Assembly (NCBI GenBank): GCA_937139335.1
Contig: CAKZPN010000027.1
Location: 124,001-188,000, forward strand
Direction: 5' to 3'
Length of the DNA: 64,000 bases
DNA from: an uncultured Roseicyclus sp.
GTDB taxonomy: Bacteria > Pseudomonadota > Alphaproteobacteria > Rhodobacterales > Rhodobacteraceae
The position numbers and the translations under genes were made by a program. The notes under the pieces were generated by a model. It saw only the letters and a program-made list of their open reading frames with translations. It made no database searches and had not been told where the DNA came from. Positions 25,804 through 34,734 of the stretch are shown here, piece after piece; within the stretch, counting starts at the first letter, position 1; every line of letters begins with the position of its first letter.

Positions 25804-25994
25804 CGTAGCCTCCCTTCCGTCCGGATGGCCCCAGAGTGCCACGCGCACCCCGCCCGCGAAAAGTTCAGAAACTGTATCACCCGGATTCAGATCGTGAACT
25901 GGAGGGCGGAAGGCCCCCCGTGGCAGTCTGCCTGGCATCGGATCTGTCCCGGCAAGCGGGGCGGATCGGCGACAACAACCAGAGGAAGCACAGC

Positions 25995-26216
25995 ATGCCA
26001 CTTGTCGACATTCAGCTGATCGAAGGCGTCTTCGATCAGGGCCAGAAACAGCAGATGATCCGGGACGTGACCGAAGCGATGGTCCGCGTGGAGGGCGAGA
26101 GCCTGCGCGGCGTCACCTGGGTCCGGGTGCAGGAGTTTCCGAGCGGGGCATGGGCGATCGGCGGCAAGCCGCTCTCGACCGCCGATGTGAAGGCGGTGCA
26201 GGCCGAACCGGCCTGA
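25995..26216 (+). CDS. 4-oxalocrotonate tautomerase-family protein
   Basis: A 73-residue protein of the tautomerase superfamily with the catalytic proline directly after the initiator methionine (MPLVDIQLIEG), exposed once methionine is removed. The length is in the range of small 4-OT subunits, which assemble as hexamers. The reaction could be a keto-enol tautomerisation or a dehalogenation-type side activity; the substrate is unknown. The ATG at 25995 follows AGAGGAAG. It leads an apparent operon with truncated haemoglobin (45 bp on) and a cupin, divergent from hxlR. Confidence 0.85.
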   Translation: MPLVDIQLIEGVFDQGQKQQMIRDVTEAMVRVEGESLRGVTWVRVQEFPSGAWAIGGKPLSTADVKAVQAEPA

Positions 26217-26261
26217 CCGGGCGTCATCGCGATCCAGACGATACGGAGACGGGAGACCGAC

Positions 26262-26663
26262 ATGCAAAGCTCACAGATCCGAGACCTGAACACCGTCACC
26301 CTTTACGAGAAGCTTGGCGGGACCGCCGGGATCCGACGGATCGTCGACGGGGCCATCGCGGCGCATTTGCGCAACCCGGTCATCCGGGCGCGTTTCGAGC
26401 CCTACGAGGACCGCCCCGACCGCGTCGAGGAGGTCAAACGGCACACCTGCGATTTCTTCGCCGCCGGAAGCGGTGGCCCGGACAGGTATCGCGGGCGCAG
26501 CATGGCCGAAGCGCATCGCGGCATGAACATCGACGCGGCCGAATACGCGGCCGCGTCGGGTGACATCCTCTCGACGATGAAAGACCTGAACTACGATGGC
26601 GCGACGCGCGCGGAGGTCCACGAGATCCTGCGCGCGCTGGAGGCGGACATCGTGCACAAGTGA
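26262..26663 (+). CDS. Group I truncated haemoglobin
   Basis: A 133-residue 2-on-2 globin of the TrHb1 (GlbN) class. The N-terminal TLYEKLGGTAGIRRIVD block and the proximal histidine in MAEAHRGMNI are conserved, and length is typical. Functions in this family include oxygen or NO binding and NO detoxification. It sits between a tautomerase and a cupin, an association suggesting a redox or reactive-nitrogen stress role. The ATG at 26262 has a GGAGACGGGAG upstream region. Confidence 0.92.
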   Translation: MQSSQIRDLNTVTLYEKLGGTAGIRRIVDGAIAAHLRNPVIRARFEPYEDRPDRVEEVKRHTCDFFAAGSGGPDRYRGRSMAEAHRGMNIDAAEYAAASGDILSTMKDLNYDGATRAEVHEILRALEADIVHK

Positions 26664-26691
26664 CCCTGCCCAGGGAAAGGAGAGTTCCACC

Positions 26692-27048
26692 GTGGCACAG
26701 CCCATCGAAATCAGACGCTTCGAAACACCCGACGACGAGCTCGACATGAAGGAGCGCGGCGGGATCGGCATCATCAAGATGCGCGACGGCACCACCGGCA
26801 TGCACGCGGTGTTCGAGCCGGGATGGTCCTGGGAGGCGGACGAGAAACCGCTGCTCGGGTCGCCGGCAACCTGCCCGATGCGCCACGTTGGCTATTGCCT
26901 GTCGGGTCGGCTGGTGGTGCGGATGGTCGAGGACGACACCGAGACACCGATCACGCCGGGCGACTTCTTCGACATTCCGCCGGGCCATGACGCCTTTGTG
27001 GCGGGGTCGGAGCGGGTGGAACTGATCCTGTTCGAGGCGCCGTCCTGA
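26692..27048 (+). CDS. Small cupin-domain protein
   Basis: A 118-residue single-domain cupin starting at GTG (26692), with AAGGAGAG nine bases upstream. That site decides the start because the track ORF begins inside the haemoglobin gene. Core cupin strands are seen in MRHVGYCLSGRLVVRM and ITPGDFFDIPPGHDAFV. Only two of the usual histidines are present, so metal binding is uncertain. It is the third gene of the tautomerase operon and converges on fabI 23 bp away. Confidence 0.8.
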   Translation: MAQPIEIRRFETPDDELDMKERGGIGIIKMRDGTTGMHAVFEPGWSWEADEKPLLGSPATCPMRHVGYCLSGRLVVRMVEDDTETPITPGDFFDIPPGHDAFVAGSERVELILFEAPS

Positions 27049-27071
27049 AGCGGGACGGGACGCCCCTGCCC

Positions 27072-27860
27072 TTACAGGTTCTCGGGCTGCGCCATGCTGA
27101 GGACGTGGAAGCCGCCGTCGACCATGACGATCTCGCCGGTGGTGCAGGCGCCGTAGTCGGAGGCGAGGTAGACGGCGGTGCCGCCGATGGCCTCGAGCGT
27201 GGCGTTGGCGCGGAGCGGTGCGTTGGCTTCCGTGGTCTTGAAGGTCTTGCGCGCACCGCCGATGGCAGCTCCCGCCAGCGTCTTCATCGGGCCGGGCGAG
27301 ATCGCGTTCACGCGGATCTTCTGCGGGCCGAGGTCGTTGGCGAGGTAGCGCACGGCGCTTTCCAGCGCCGCCTTGGCCACGCCCATGACGTTGTAGAAGG
27401 GCGTGACGCGGTTCGAGCCCTGGTAGGTGAGCGTGATGAGCGTGCCGCCATCCGGCATCAGCTCGGACGCGCGTTTCGCCACGTCGATGAAGGAATAGCA
27501 GCTGATCGTGAGCGAGTTGCGGAAGTTCTCGCGCGTGGTGTTGATGAAACGGCCGGTCAGCTCATTCTTGTCGGAGAAGGCGATGGCGTGGACCACGAAG
27601 TCGATCGTTCCCCAACGGTCCTTGAGCGTCGCGAAACAGGCGTCCATCGAGGCGTCGTTCATCACGTCGACGTCGATCATCAGGTCGGAACCGACGGAGG
27701 CGGCCAGCGGCTCCACCCGTTTGCCGAAGGCCTCGCCCTGGTAGCTGAACGCAAGCTCCGCGCCTTCGGCATGCAGTGCCTTGGCGATGCCCCAGGCGAT
27801 CGACCGGTCATTCGCGACCCCCATCACCAAGCCGCGTTTGCCCGTCATCAAGTTTGCCAT
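27072..27860 (-). CDS. fabI: Enoyl-[acyl-carrier-protein] reductase [NADH]
   Basis: A 262-residue FabI, the last reductase of each fatty-acid elongation cycle and a triclosan-type target. The short-chain dehydrogenase fold shows GKRGLVMGVANDRSIAWGIA for nucleotide binding. The catalytic tyrosine-lysine pair lies in FYNVMGVAKAALE with the Y-x6-K spacing that distinguishes FabI from ordinary SDRs. The ATG at 27860 lies seven bases after the fabB stop, so the two are cotranscribed. The track start at 27920 lies in fabB and is rejected. Confidence 0.96.
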   Translation of the reverse strand: MANLMTGKRGLVMGVANDRSIAWGIAKALHAEGAELAFSYQGEAFGKRVEPLAASVGSDLMIDVDVMNDASMDACFATLKDRWGTIDFVVHAIAFSDKNELTGRFINTTRENFRNSLTISCYSFIDVAKRASELMPDGGTLITLTYQGSNRVTPFYNVMGVAKAALESAVRYLANDLGPQKIRVNAISPGPMKTLAGAAIGGARKTFKTTEANAPLRANATLEAIGGTAVYLASDYGACTTGEIVMVDGGFHVLSMAQPENL

Positions 27861-27867
27861 GCCTGTC

Positions 27868-29097
27868 TTACCCGTCAAACCGGCTGAGCAGCATGGAGCC
27901 GTTCGTGCCGCCGAAGCCAAAGGAGTTCGTCATCACCGTGTCGAGGCCGGCGCTTGTGCGCAGGCTGGTCGCGATCTCGTCGGGATGCAACGCCTCGTCG
28001 AGGGTTTCCACATTGATCGAGGGCGCGATGAAATCGCCCTTGAGCATCAGCAGGCAGAAGATGGCTTCGAGCGCGCCGGCGGCGCCCTGGGCGTGGCCGG
28101 TCATCGACTTGGTGGAGGAGATCGGGGGCGTGGTGCCCTGCCCGAAGACGCGACGCACCGCCTCGACCTCGCCCACGTCACCGACGGGCGTGGAGGTGCC
28201 GTGCGCGTTGATGTAGCTGATCTTGCGACCCTCGGGGAGCGTCTGGAGCGCGAGGCGCATCGCGCGCTCGCCGCCTTCGCCGCTGGGGGCGACCATGTCG
28301 TGGCCGTCGGAGGTGGCGGCGAAGCCGGTGACTTCGGCGAGGATGGTCGCGCCGCGGGCTTTCGCGTGCTCCAGCTCTTCCAGAACGACGATGCCGCCGC
28401 CGCCTGCGATGACGAAGCCGTCACGGCCCGCGTCGAAGGCCCGCGAGGCCTTTTCCGGCGTGTCGTTGTATTTCGAGGACATCGCTCCCATTGCGTCGAA
28501 GAGGCAGGACAGCGTCCAGTCTAGCTCCTCCGCGCCGCCGGCGAACATGATGTCCTGCTTGCCCATCATGATCTGTTCCGACGCCGCGCCGATGCAATGC
28601 AGCGAGGTCGAGCAGGCCGAGGTGATCGAGTAGTTGATCCCCTTGATCTGGTAAGCGGTGGCGAGGTTGGCGGAGATGGTGGAGGACATGCATTTGGGCA
28701 CCGCGAAGGGACCGATGCGCTTGGTTGCGCCGGTCTTCAGCACCGACTGGTGCGCCGCGAACATGGCCGAGGTCGACGGCCCGCCCGAGCCCGCGATCAG
28801 GCCGGTGCGGTCGTTCACGATATCGGCCTCGGTCAGCCCGGCCTGCGCGATGGCCTGGCCCATTGCGATATGGGCATAGGCCGCGCCTGGCCCCATGAAG
28901 CGCAGCGCGCGCTTGTCGACATGCTCGGCAGTGTCGATCTTCAGCGTGCCGGCGATGCGCGAGCGAAAGCCGTGCTCGACCATGTCGGGCTGCGTCTCGA
29001 TGCCGGAGCGGCCGGCGCGCAGGGACGCCTCCACCTCGTCAGCGGAGTTTCCGATGGGCGAGACGATCCCCAGCCCGGTGACGACGACCCGTCTCAT
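27868..29097 (-). CDS. fabB: Beta-ketoacyl-ACP synthase I
   Basis: A 409-residue condensing enzyme needed, with FabA, for unsaturated fatty acid synthesis. Catalytic residues are visible: cysteine in [10 protein letters not shown], histidines in HGTSTPVGD and TGHAQGAAG, and lysine in SSTKSMTG. It is distinguished from FabF (also in this window) by its position behind fabA and its N-terminal sequence. The ATG at 29097 has GGAGGT at good spacing; an ATG at 29103 would abut that site, so it is rejected. fabA lies 174 bp upstream. Confidence 0.95.
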   Translation of the reverse strand: MRRVVVTGLGIVSPIGNSADEVEASLRAGRSGIETQPDMVEHGFRSRIAGTLKIDTAEHVDKRALRFMGPGAAYAHIAMGQAIAQAGLTEADIVNDRTGLIAGSGGPSTSAMFAAHQSVLKTGATKRIGPFAVPKCMSSTISANLATAYQIKGINYSITSACSTSLHCIGAASEQIMMGKQDIMFAGGAEELDWTLSCLFDAMGAMSSKYNDTPEKASRAFDAGRDGFVIAGGGGIVVLEELEHAKARGATILAEVTGFAATSDGHDMVAPSGEGGERAMRLALQTLPEGRKISYINAHGTSTPVGDVGEVEAVRRVFGQGTTPPISSTKSMTGHAQGAAGALEAIFCLLMLKGDFIAPSINVETLDEALHPDEIATSLRTSAGLDTVMTNSFGFGGTNGSMLLSRFDG

Positions 29098-29271
29098 GAG
29101 CATACCTCCGGTCTGACCCGTCTCATATCCAAACCTCTGGTTTGACGCGGCGCATGTGGCCTCCCTTGGCAACGCGCGTCCTGTTTAGGCTAGCCCAAGG
29201 CCGGGGTGCAAGGCGATAGGGCTGGTGGCCGCGGGACGGTCCGGGGCACAGGTGCGCTGGGGTCGGCGGCG

Positions 29272-29781
29272 TCAGCTCTCGCTCAGCGCGACCTTCATGT
29301 CCTTCACGAGGTAGATCACCTCGCCGTCGGCCTCGACGCGGCCATCGGCTACGCCCATGGTCAGTCGGCGGCTTTGCACCGCTTTGGTGAAATCGACGTG
29401 GTAGGTCAGCATCTTTCGGTCGGGGCGGACCATGCCGGTGAGCTTCACCTCGCCCACGCCGAGGGCGTAGCCCCTGCCGGTCCAGCCGCGCCAGCCGAGG
29501 TTGAAGCCGGTCAGCTGCCAGAGACCGTCGAGGCCGAGGCAGCCGGGCATGATCGGATTGCCGGGAAAATGGCAGTCGAAGAACCACAGGTCGGGACTGA
29601 TGTCGAATTCGGCCACCACATGACCCTTGCCGTGTTCGCCGCCATCCGCGGAGATGTCGGTGATCCGGTCCATCATCAGCATCGGCGGCAAGGGCAGCTG
29701 CGCGTTGCCGGGGCCGAACAGCTCGCCGCGGGCGCAGGCCAGAAGAGCCTCCTTGTCGAAGGATGTCGGATACTGTGGCAT
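29272..29781 (-). CDS. fabA: 3-hydroxydecanoyl-ACP dehydratase/isomerase
   Basis: A 169-residue FabA, which dehydrates 3-hydroxydecanoyl-ACP and isomerises the double bond, the entry to unsaturated fatty acids. The hot-dog fold active site is intact: the histidine in [14 protein letters not shown] and the aspartate in CLGLDGLWQ. Length is standard. It is the first gene of the minus-strand fabA-fabB-fabI set and divergent from irr, an arrangement typical of Rhodobacterales. Confidence 0.96.
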   Translation of the reverse strand: MPQYPTSFDKEALLACARGELFGPGNAQLPLPPMLMMDRITDISADGGEHGKGHVVAEFDISPDLWFFDCHFPGNPIMPGCLGLDGLWQLTGFNLGWRGWTGRGYALGVGEVKLTGMVRPDRKMLTYHVDFTKAVQSRRLTMGVADGRVEADGEVIYLVKDMKVALSES

Positions 29782-29827
29782 GGTCCCCCCGGAGGCTCTG
29801 TGTCTGGTCCGAAAATTCGTTGCACGC

Positions 29828-29856
29828 GTCTAGCATCGCGCCCGACAGCGGTGCAA
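29828..29856 (-). promoter_or_regulatory. Candidate fabA promoter
   Basis: On the minus strand TTGCAC (29856-29851) and a weak -10-like CTAGAC (29833-29828) are 17 bases apart, 47 bases upstream of fabA. The -10 is poor, so this is a moderate guess. Confidence 0.4.
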
Positions 29857-29877
29857 GGGCGCGGGCTGTCGCGCGGT

Positions 29878-29894
29878 TTGCAATTGAAACGCAA
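29878..29894. promoter_or_regulatory. Inverted repeat overlapping the irr promoter
   Basis: TTGC-N9-GCAA forms a short dyad that spans the -35 hexamer of the irr promoter and lies in the fabA/irr divergent region. It is a candidate operator, possibly for autoregulation by Irr, but it is not an obvious iron-control element. Confidence 0.35.
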
Positions 29895-29913
29895 GGAAGA
29901 TGGGCTTTATAAT
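29884..29913 (+). promoter_or_regulatory. Sigma-70-type promoter of irr
   Basis: TTGAAA at 29884-29889 and a perfect TATAAT at 29908-29913 with an 18-base spacer lie 31 bases before the irr ATG. This is one of the clearest consensus promoters in the window. Confidence 0.75.
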
Positions 29914-29943
29914 GATTGGCACAGCCACAGGATCCCTGACGCC

Positions 29944-30363
29944 ATGACACCCGCCACGCTCGAACGCAGCAAACGCTGGCTCGCCCAAGGCGACCTGAGG
30001 CCGACGCGGCAGCGTCTGGCGCTGGCCGCGCTGCTGGTGGGGGACGGGGAAAACCGCCACGTCACCGCCGAGGGGTTGCACGGGGCCGTTCTGGCGACCG
30101 GCGACCGGGTGTCGCTGGCCACCGTCTACAACACGCTCAAGGCGTTCTGCGACGCCGGACTGATGCAGGAAGTCACGGTCGACGGATCGCGCAGCTATTT
30201 CGACACCCGCATGGACGACCACCCGCATTTCCATTTCGAGGACAGCGGGCGGCTGACCGACGCTCCGGCCGGCGAGCTTGAGATCGTGGCGCTGCCGAGC
30301 ATCCCCGAGGGCTACGAGATCGCCAAGCTCGATGTCGTGATCCGGCTGCGCAAGAAGGCCTGA
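29944..30363 (+). CDS. irr: Iron response regulator Irr (Fur family)
   Basis: A 139-residue Fur-superfamily regulator. The winged helix covers about residues 15-80 ('LRPTRQRLALAALLVGDGEN', 'VSLATVYNTLKAFCDAGLM'). The HxH-type DDHPHFHFED motif matches Irr, where it senses haem rather than iron. It lacks the CxxC zinc sites of classical Fur. In alphaproteobacteria Irr accumulates under iron limitation and represses iron-rich proteins. The location divergent from fabA is a conserved Rhodobacterales arrangement. The ATG at 29944 lies just downstream of a strong promoter, so the leader is short. Confidence 0.9.
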   Translation: MTPATLERSKRWLAQGDLRPTRQRLALAALLVGDGENRHVTAEGLHGAVLATGDRVSLATVYNTLKAFCDAGLMQEVTVDGSRSYFDTRMDDHPHFHFEDSGRLTDAPAGELEIVALPSIPEGYEIAKLDVVIRLRKKA

Positions 30364-30517
30364 CCGCGCGTCGTGTCGGCCGCCCTGCCCCCGCCACACG
30401 TCACACGGCGACGGCTCGAAATGCCAGCTGGCGACATCGCGACATAGGTGCAGGCACACGTCTGCCCGCTTCCCGGCACCGCCAAAACATGTCATCCGAG
30501 GAGCGAGAGACGCGCGC

Positions 30518-30547
30518 ATGACACCTTCAGCCGAGGCTCGACCATGA
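30518..30547 (+). CDS. Possible nine-residue leader peptide before the sulfatase gene
   Basis: ATG at 30518 opens a nine-codon frame (MTPSAEARP) whose TGA overlaps the sulfatase ATG as ATGA. A GAGGAG lies about 15 bases upstream, more distant than ideal. The sulfatase ATG itself has only a weak ribosome site, so translational coupling through this mini-ORF is plausible but not proven. Confidence 0.3.
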   Translation: MTPSAEARP

Positions 30548-31860
30548 CGGCCAAGAAGAACTTCCTGCTGGTGAGCTTCGACGACTGCTTCGCCTTCCAG
30601 AACTACCGCACGGTTTTCGGCGAGACGCTGCAGATCCCGAACCTCGACCGGATCATGGCCTGTTCCACGGTGTTCACCTCGGCCTATTGCCAGGTGCCGC
30701 TGTGCGGGCCGTCGCGGGCCAGTTTCATGTCGGCGAAGACGCCGCACCAGCTGGGCGTCCTGAGCAACGAGACCGAGGTCTTCGACAAGATCACCCCGGA
30801 GGAGATCTGGAGCGTCAGGCTGAAGGAGGCCGGGTGGTTCTGTTCCTCGGGCGGCAAGGTGCACCACGGCTACAAGCCGCTGAAGCGCCGGCATCACAAC
30901 GTCATCTATTCCGACGAGCAGAAGCGGTTTTCCGACGACATGTCGATCCCGGAAGGGGTTGAGAAGAAGCGCTACAACGGCATCCGCGGCGGCTGGGGCA
31001 CGACGAACGAGGCCGATGACGGGCTGTTCTACGACGCGCAGTCGGCCGATTCGGCCATCAACTTTCTGGACACCTACAACAGCGACGCGCCGTTCTACCG
31101 CGAACTGGGGTTCTTCAGCCCGCACGGGCCGCGCTATACCCCGGCCCGGTTCAAGGACATGTATGACGTCGACAAGTTCCAGCCGCCCGCGAGCTGGGCC
31201 GACGGCTTCGACGAGACGCCCTACACCGAGGAGCACATGCCGATGACCGGGCAGCTCGACGCAGGCAATCTCGACTGGTGGCGCGCCAATGTGCGCAACT
31301 ACTTCGCAGCGATGAGCCATGGCGACTATCACCTTGGCCGGGTCTGGGACGCGCTGCAGGCGTCGCGCCACGCCAAGGACACGGTGATCGTGATCCTGTC
31401 CGACCACGGTTTCCTGCTGGGCGCGCGGCGGCGGTTCTACAAGACGACGCTGTGGGAGCAGTCGGTCGGCACGCCGCTGATCGTGCATGACCCGGACGAG
31501 GCCGAGGGCCGTGTCATCGACGAACCGGTGGGGCTGATCGACGTCGGCCCGACGGTGCTGGACCTGGCCGGGCTGCCGCCGATCGAGGGCACGGTTGGCC
31601 GGACCCTGGTGCCGCAGATCCGGGGCGCGCAGGCGACCGGCCGCGCGGTGCCGTCGTTCCGCTTCGGCAATGTCACCATCCGCAAGGGCGACTACCGCAT
31701 CATCCGCTACGAGGACGGCAGCACGCAGCTCTTCGATCTGCGCGCCGATCCCTGGACGCTGAAGGATCTGGGCCGGGATCACCCCGCCTTCGCGCCGATG
31801 CTGGCGGAGCTTGTCACGTGTTCGGCGGAGTATGGCCTGCCTCTGACCGCCGAGGTCTGA
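30544..31860 (+). CDS. Cys-type sulfatase
   Basis: A 438-residue arylsulfatase-superfamily hydrolase. The formylglycine precursor motif C-x-P-x-R is seen as LCGPSRAS near residue 55. Metal ligands are visible in SFDDCFAFQ and in [10 protein letters not shown]. No signal peptide is seen, so it is predicted cytoplasmic, and no maturase gene is nearby. The layout resembles iduronate-2-sulfatase-like or choline-sulfatase-like enzymes, but the substrate cannot be fixed. The ATG at 30544 has a weak ribosome site. It lies between irr and typA, 180 bp after irr, with no strong terminator between them. Confidence 0.87.
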   Translation: MTAKKNFLLVSFDDCFAFQNYRTVFGETLQIPNLDRIMACSTVFTSAYCQVPLCGPSRASFMSAKTPHQLGVLSNETEVFDKITPEEIWSVRLKEAGWFCSSGGKVHHGYKPLKRRHHNVIYSDEQKRFSDDMSIPEGVEKKRYNGIRGGWGTTNEADDGLFYDAQSADSAINFLDTYNSDAPFYRELGFFSPHGPRYTPARFKDMYDVDKFQPPASWADGFDETPYTEEHMPMTGQLDAGNLDWWRANVRNYFAAMSHGDYHLGRVWDALQASRHAKDTVIVILSDHGFLLGARRRFYKTTLWEQSVGTPLIVHDPDEAEGRVIDEPVGLIDVGPTVLDLAGLPPIEGTVGRTLVPQIRGAQATGRAVPSFRFGNVTIRKGDYRIIRYEDGSTQLFDLRADPWTLKDLGRDHPAFAPMLAELVTCSAEYGLPLTAEV

Positions 31861-31890
31861 GGTCGGGGCGGTTTGCGCCTAGCCAAACGC

Positions 31891-31915
31891 GGCCAGAGCC
31901 TGTAACGGCTCGGCC
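31891..31915. other. Hairpin between sulfatase gene and typA
   Basis: GGCC-A-GAGCC and GGCTCGGCC pair around a six-base loop, with a single bulge, 31 bp upstream of the typA ATG. No T-run follows, so it may be a 3' stabiliser of the sulfatase mRNA or a leader element of typA. Confidence 0.45.
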
Positions 31916-31946
31916 AACCCTTATCCGTACCCTCAAAAGGCCCCCC

Positions 31947-33764
31947 ATGGACCTCCGCAATATCGCGATCATCGCGCATGTCGACCACGGCAAGACGACG
32001 CTGGTCGACAACCTTCTGAAACAATCCGGCGCCTTCCGCGAAAACCAGGCCGTGGCCGAGCGGGCGATGGACAGCAACGACCTGGAGCGCGAGCGCGGCA
32101 TCACGATCTTCGCCAAGCCGACCTCGGTCGAGTGGAAGGGTACGCGGATCAACATCGTCGACACCCCCGGCCACGCCGATTTCGGCGGCGAGGTGGAGCG
32201 GATCCTGAGCATGGTCGACGGGGTCGTGCTGCTGGTCGACGCGGCCGAAGGGCCGATGCCGCAGACGAAATTCGTGACCTCGAAGGCGCTGGCGCTGGGG
32301 CTGCGCCCGATCGTGGTGCTGAACAAGGTCGACAAGCCCGACGCCGAGCCCGACCGGGCGCTGGACGAGGTGTTCGACCTCTTCGCCGCGCTCGACGCCG
32401 ACGAGGACCAGCTCGATTTCCCGCACATGTATGCCTCGGGCCGTGCCGGCTGGGCCGATCACAAGCTCGACGGGCCGCGCAAGGATCTGAGCGCGCTGTT
32501 CAACCTGATCGTGAACCACGTGCCGAAGCCGAAGCAGATCGCGCATCAGAACGACGATTTCCGGATGCTGGCGACGACGCTGGGCGCCGACCCGTTCGTG
32601 GGCCGTTTGCTGACCGGCCGGGTGGAATCGGGACGGCTGAAGGTCGGGCAGACCGTGCAGACGCTGAGCCGTCTGGGCGAGAAGGTGGAACAGTTCCGCG
32701 TCACCCGTATCCAGGCGTTCCGCGGCCTTGGCCAGCAGGACATCGAGGAAGCGCTGGCCGGCGACATCGTCAGCCTCGCGGGGATGACGAAATCGACCGT
32801 GGCCGACACGATCTGCGCGCTGGCGGTGGACGAGCCGCTGTATGCGCAACCCATCGACCCGCCGACCATCACCGTCACCTTCGGCATCAACGACAGCCCG
32901 CTGGCCGGCCGTGACGGCAAGAAGGTGCAAAGCCGGGTGATCCGCGAACGCCTGATGAAAGAGGCGGAAAGCAACGTCGCGATCAAGGTCAGCGACACGC
33001 CCGGCGGCGAGGCCTTCGAGGTCGCGGGCCGCGGCGAATTGCAGATGGGCGTGCTGATCGAGAACATGCGCCGGGAGGGGTTCGAGCTGTCGATCTCGCG
33101 CCCTCAGGTGCTCTACCGAGAGATCGACGGGGTGCGCCACGAGCCGGTCGAGGAAGTCACCATCGACGTGGATGACGAATACACAGGCGCGGTGATCGAG
33201 AAGGTCACGGGCCCCCGCAAGGGCGAGTTGCTGGAGATGAAACCAGCGGGCGCAGGCAAGACACGGATCATTGCGCAAGTGCCCTCGCGGGGCCTCATCG
33301 GCTACCACGGCGAATTCCTGACCGACACCCGCGGCACTGGCGTGTTGAACCGCGTGTTCCACGCCTGGGAACCCTTCAAGGGTCCGATCGAGGGGCGGCG
33401 TGCGGGCGTGCTGATCTCGATGGAGAACGGCGTCTCGGTGGCCTACGCGCTCTGGAACCTCGAGGATCGCGGGCGGATGTTCATCGGCGCGCAGGCCCCG
33501 ATCTACACCGGCATGATCATCGGCGAGCATAGCCGCGACAACGATCTCGAGGTGAACCCGCTGAAGGGCAAGAAGCTGACCAACGTGCGCGCAAGCGGAA
33601 CGGACGAGGCGGTGCGCCTGACGACGCCGATCACGCTGACGCTGGAACAGGCCATCGCCTATATCGACGACGACGAGCTGGTGGAGGTCACGCCGAACGC
33701 GATCCGCATGCGCAAACGCTTCCTCGACCCGCACGAGCGCAAGCGCCAGTCGCGCGCGGGCTGA
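31947..33764 (+). CDS. typA: Ribosome-associated GTPase TypA/BipA
   Basis: A 605-residue translational GTPase. The G-domain motifs are in order: AHVDHGKTT (G1), RERGITI (G2), [12 protein letters not shown] (G3) and VLNKVDK (G4). EF-G-like domains II, III and V and the BipA-specific C-terminal domain follow. BipA binds the 70S ribosome and aids ribosome assembly and stress or cold adaptation. The ATG at 31947 gives full family length. A strong bidirectional terminator follows, shared with convergent cysE. Confidence 0.97.
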   Translation: MDLRNIAIIAHVDHGKTTLVDNLLKQSGAFRENQAVAERAMDSNDLERERGITIFAKPTSVEWKGTRINIVDTPGHADFGGEVERILSMVDGVVLLVDAAEGPMPQTKFVTSKALALGLRPIVVLNKVDKPDAEPDRALDEVFDLFAALDADEDQLDFPHMYASGRAGWADHKLDGPRKDLSALFNLIVNHVPKPKQIAHQNDDFRMLATTLGADPFVGRLLTGRVESGRLKVGQTVQTLSRLGEKVEQFRVTRIQAFRGLGQQDIEEALAGDIVSLAGMTKSTVADTICALAVDEPLYAQPIDPPTITVTFGINDSPLAGRDGKKVQSRVIRERLMKEAESNVAIKVSDTPGGEAFEVAGRGELQMGVLIENMRREGFELSISRPQVLYREIDGVRHEPVEEVTIDVDDEYTGAVIEKVTGPRKGELLEMKPAGAGKTRIIAQVPSRGLIGYHGEFLTDTRGTGVLNRVFHAWEPFKGPIEGRRAGVLISMENGVSVAYALWNLEDRGRMFIGAQAPIYTGMIIGEHSRDNDLEVNPLKGKKLTNVRASGTDEAVRLTTPITLTLEQAIAYIDDDELVEVTPNAIRMRKRFLDPHERKRQSRAG

Positions 33765-33780
33765 CCTGCCAAAACGAAAA

Positions 33781-33813
33781 AAGCCGCGCACCCGACCCGG
33801 GTGCGCGGCTTTT
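33781..33813. terminator. Bidirectional terminator between typA and cysE
   Basis: The 13-bp perfect stem AAGCCGCGCACCC / GGGTGCGCGGCTT with a five-base loop is flanked by an A-run on the left and TTTT on the right. It can terminate typA on the plus strand and cysE on the minus strand. Confidence 0.93.
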
Positions 33814-33834
33814 CAATGTATTGCGGGACGATCT

Positions 33835-34662
33835 TCAGGCAGTACTTGAAGTTGATCCAGCACTTGGCAGCAAGTGATCCATGCTCATCGAGGGCTGGTC
33901 GCAGCCGGCCTCGCCCACGATCCGGGCCGGCACACCCGCGACGGTCTTGCAGGGCGGCACCTCCTCCAGCACGACCGAGCCCGCCGCGATGCGCGAGCAG
34001 TTGCCGATGCGGATGTTGCCCAGCACCTTGGCGCCGGCCCCGATCAGCACGCCGTCGCCGATCTTCGGGTGGCGATCCTCGGTCTCCTTGCCGGTGCCGC
34101 CAAGGGTGACCGAGTGCAGCATCGAGACGTTGTTGCCGACCACCGCGGTCTCGCCCACGACGATGGAATGGGCGTGGTCGATCATGATGCCCTGCCCGAT
34201 CCGGGCCGCCGGGTGGATGTCGACCCCGAAGATCTCGGACACCCGCATCTGGATGAAATACGCAAGATCCTTGCGGCCTTGAGTCCAGAGCCAGTGGCCC
34301 ACGCGGTAGGCCTGAACTGCCTGGAACCCCTTGAAGAACAACAGGGGCTGAATGTAGCGGTGGCAGGCGGGGTCGCGGTCATGAACGGCCATGATGTCGG
34401 CGCGCGCGGCGGCCCCGAGGCCCGCGTCGGCGCGGTAGGCCTCGTCCGCGATCTCGCGCAGGAGTTGCTCGGACATCTCGCCCGAGGCGAGTTTCTGCGC
34501 CATCCGGTAGGCCAGCGCCTTTTCCAGCGTGTCGTGGTGGAGAATGCAGCCGTGGATCAATCCGCCGAGCAGCGGCTCGTCGATGACGGCCTGACCGGCT
34601 TCATCGAGGATGCGCTGCCAGACCGGGTCGACCCCGGCCAGCTTGCGTTGCACGTTTGCCAT
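33835..34662 (-). CDS. cysE: Serine O-acetyltransferase
   Basis: A 275-residue CysE that makes O-acetylserine from serine and acetyl-CoA, the committed step of cysteine synthesis. The N-terminal helical domain is followed by left-handed beta-helix hexapeptide repeats ('FGVDIHPAARIGQGIMIDHAHSIVVGE'). The catalytic histidine lies in IDHAHSI. Hexamer-forming and C-terminal regions are complete. The ATG at 34662 follows GGAGGG. It lies 72 bp downstream of the DUF2793 gene on the same strand, so GTA read-through could reach it. Confidence 0.95.
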   Translation of the reverse strand: MANVQRKLAGVDPVWQRILDEAGQAVIDEPLLGGLIHGCILHHDTLEKALAYRMAQKLASGEMSEQLLREIADEAYRADAGLGAAARADIMAVHDRDPACHRYIQPLLFFKGFQAVQAYRVGHWLWTQGRKDLAYFIQMRVSEIFGVDIHPAARIGQGIMIDHAHSIVVGETAVVGNNVSMLHSVTLGGTGKETEDRHPKIGDGVLIGAGAKVLGNIRIGNCSRIAAGSVVLEEVPPCKTVAGVPARIVGEAGCDQPSMSMDHLLPSAGSTSSTA

Positions 34663-34734
34663 GGCATAGCCCTCCGCTGTTCGCGCGCCCGATCTACCGC
34701 AAATAGGCGCGGCGGTCCATCATGGAAGGGGCGG

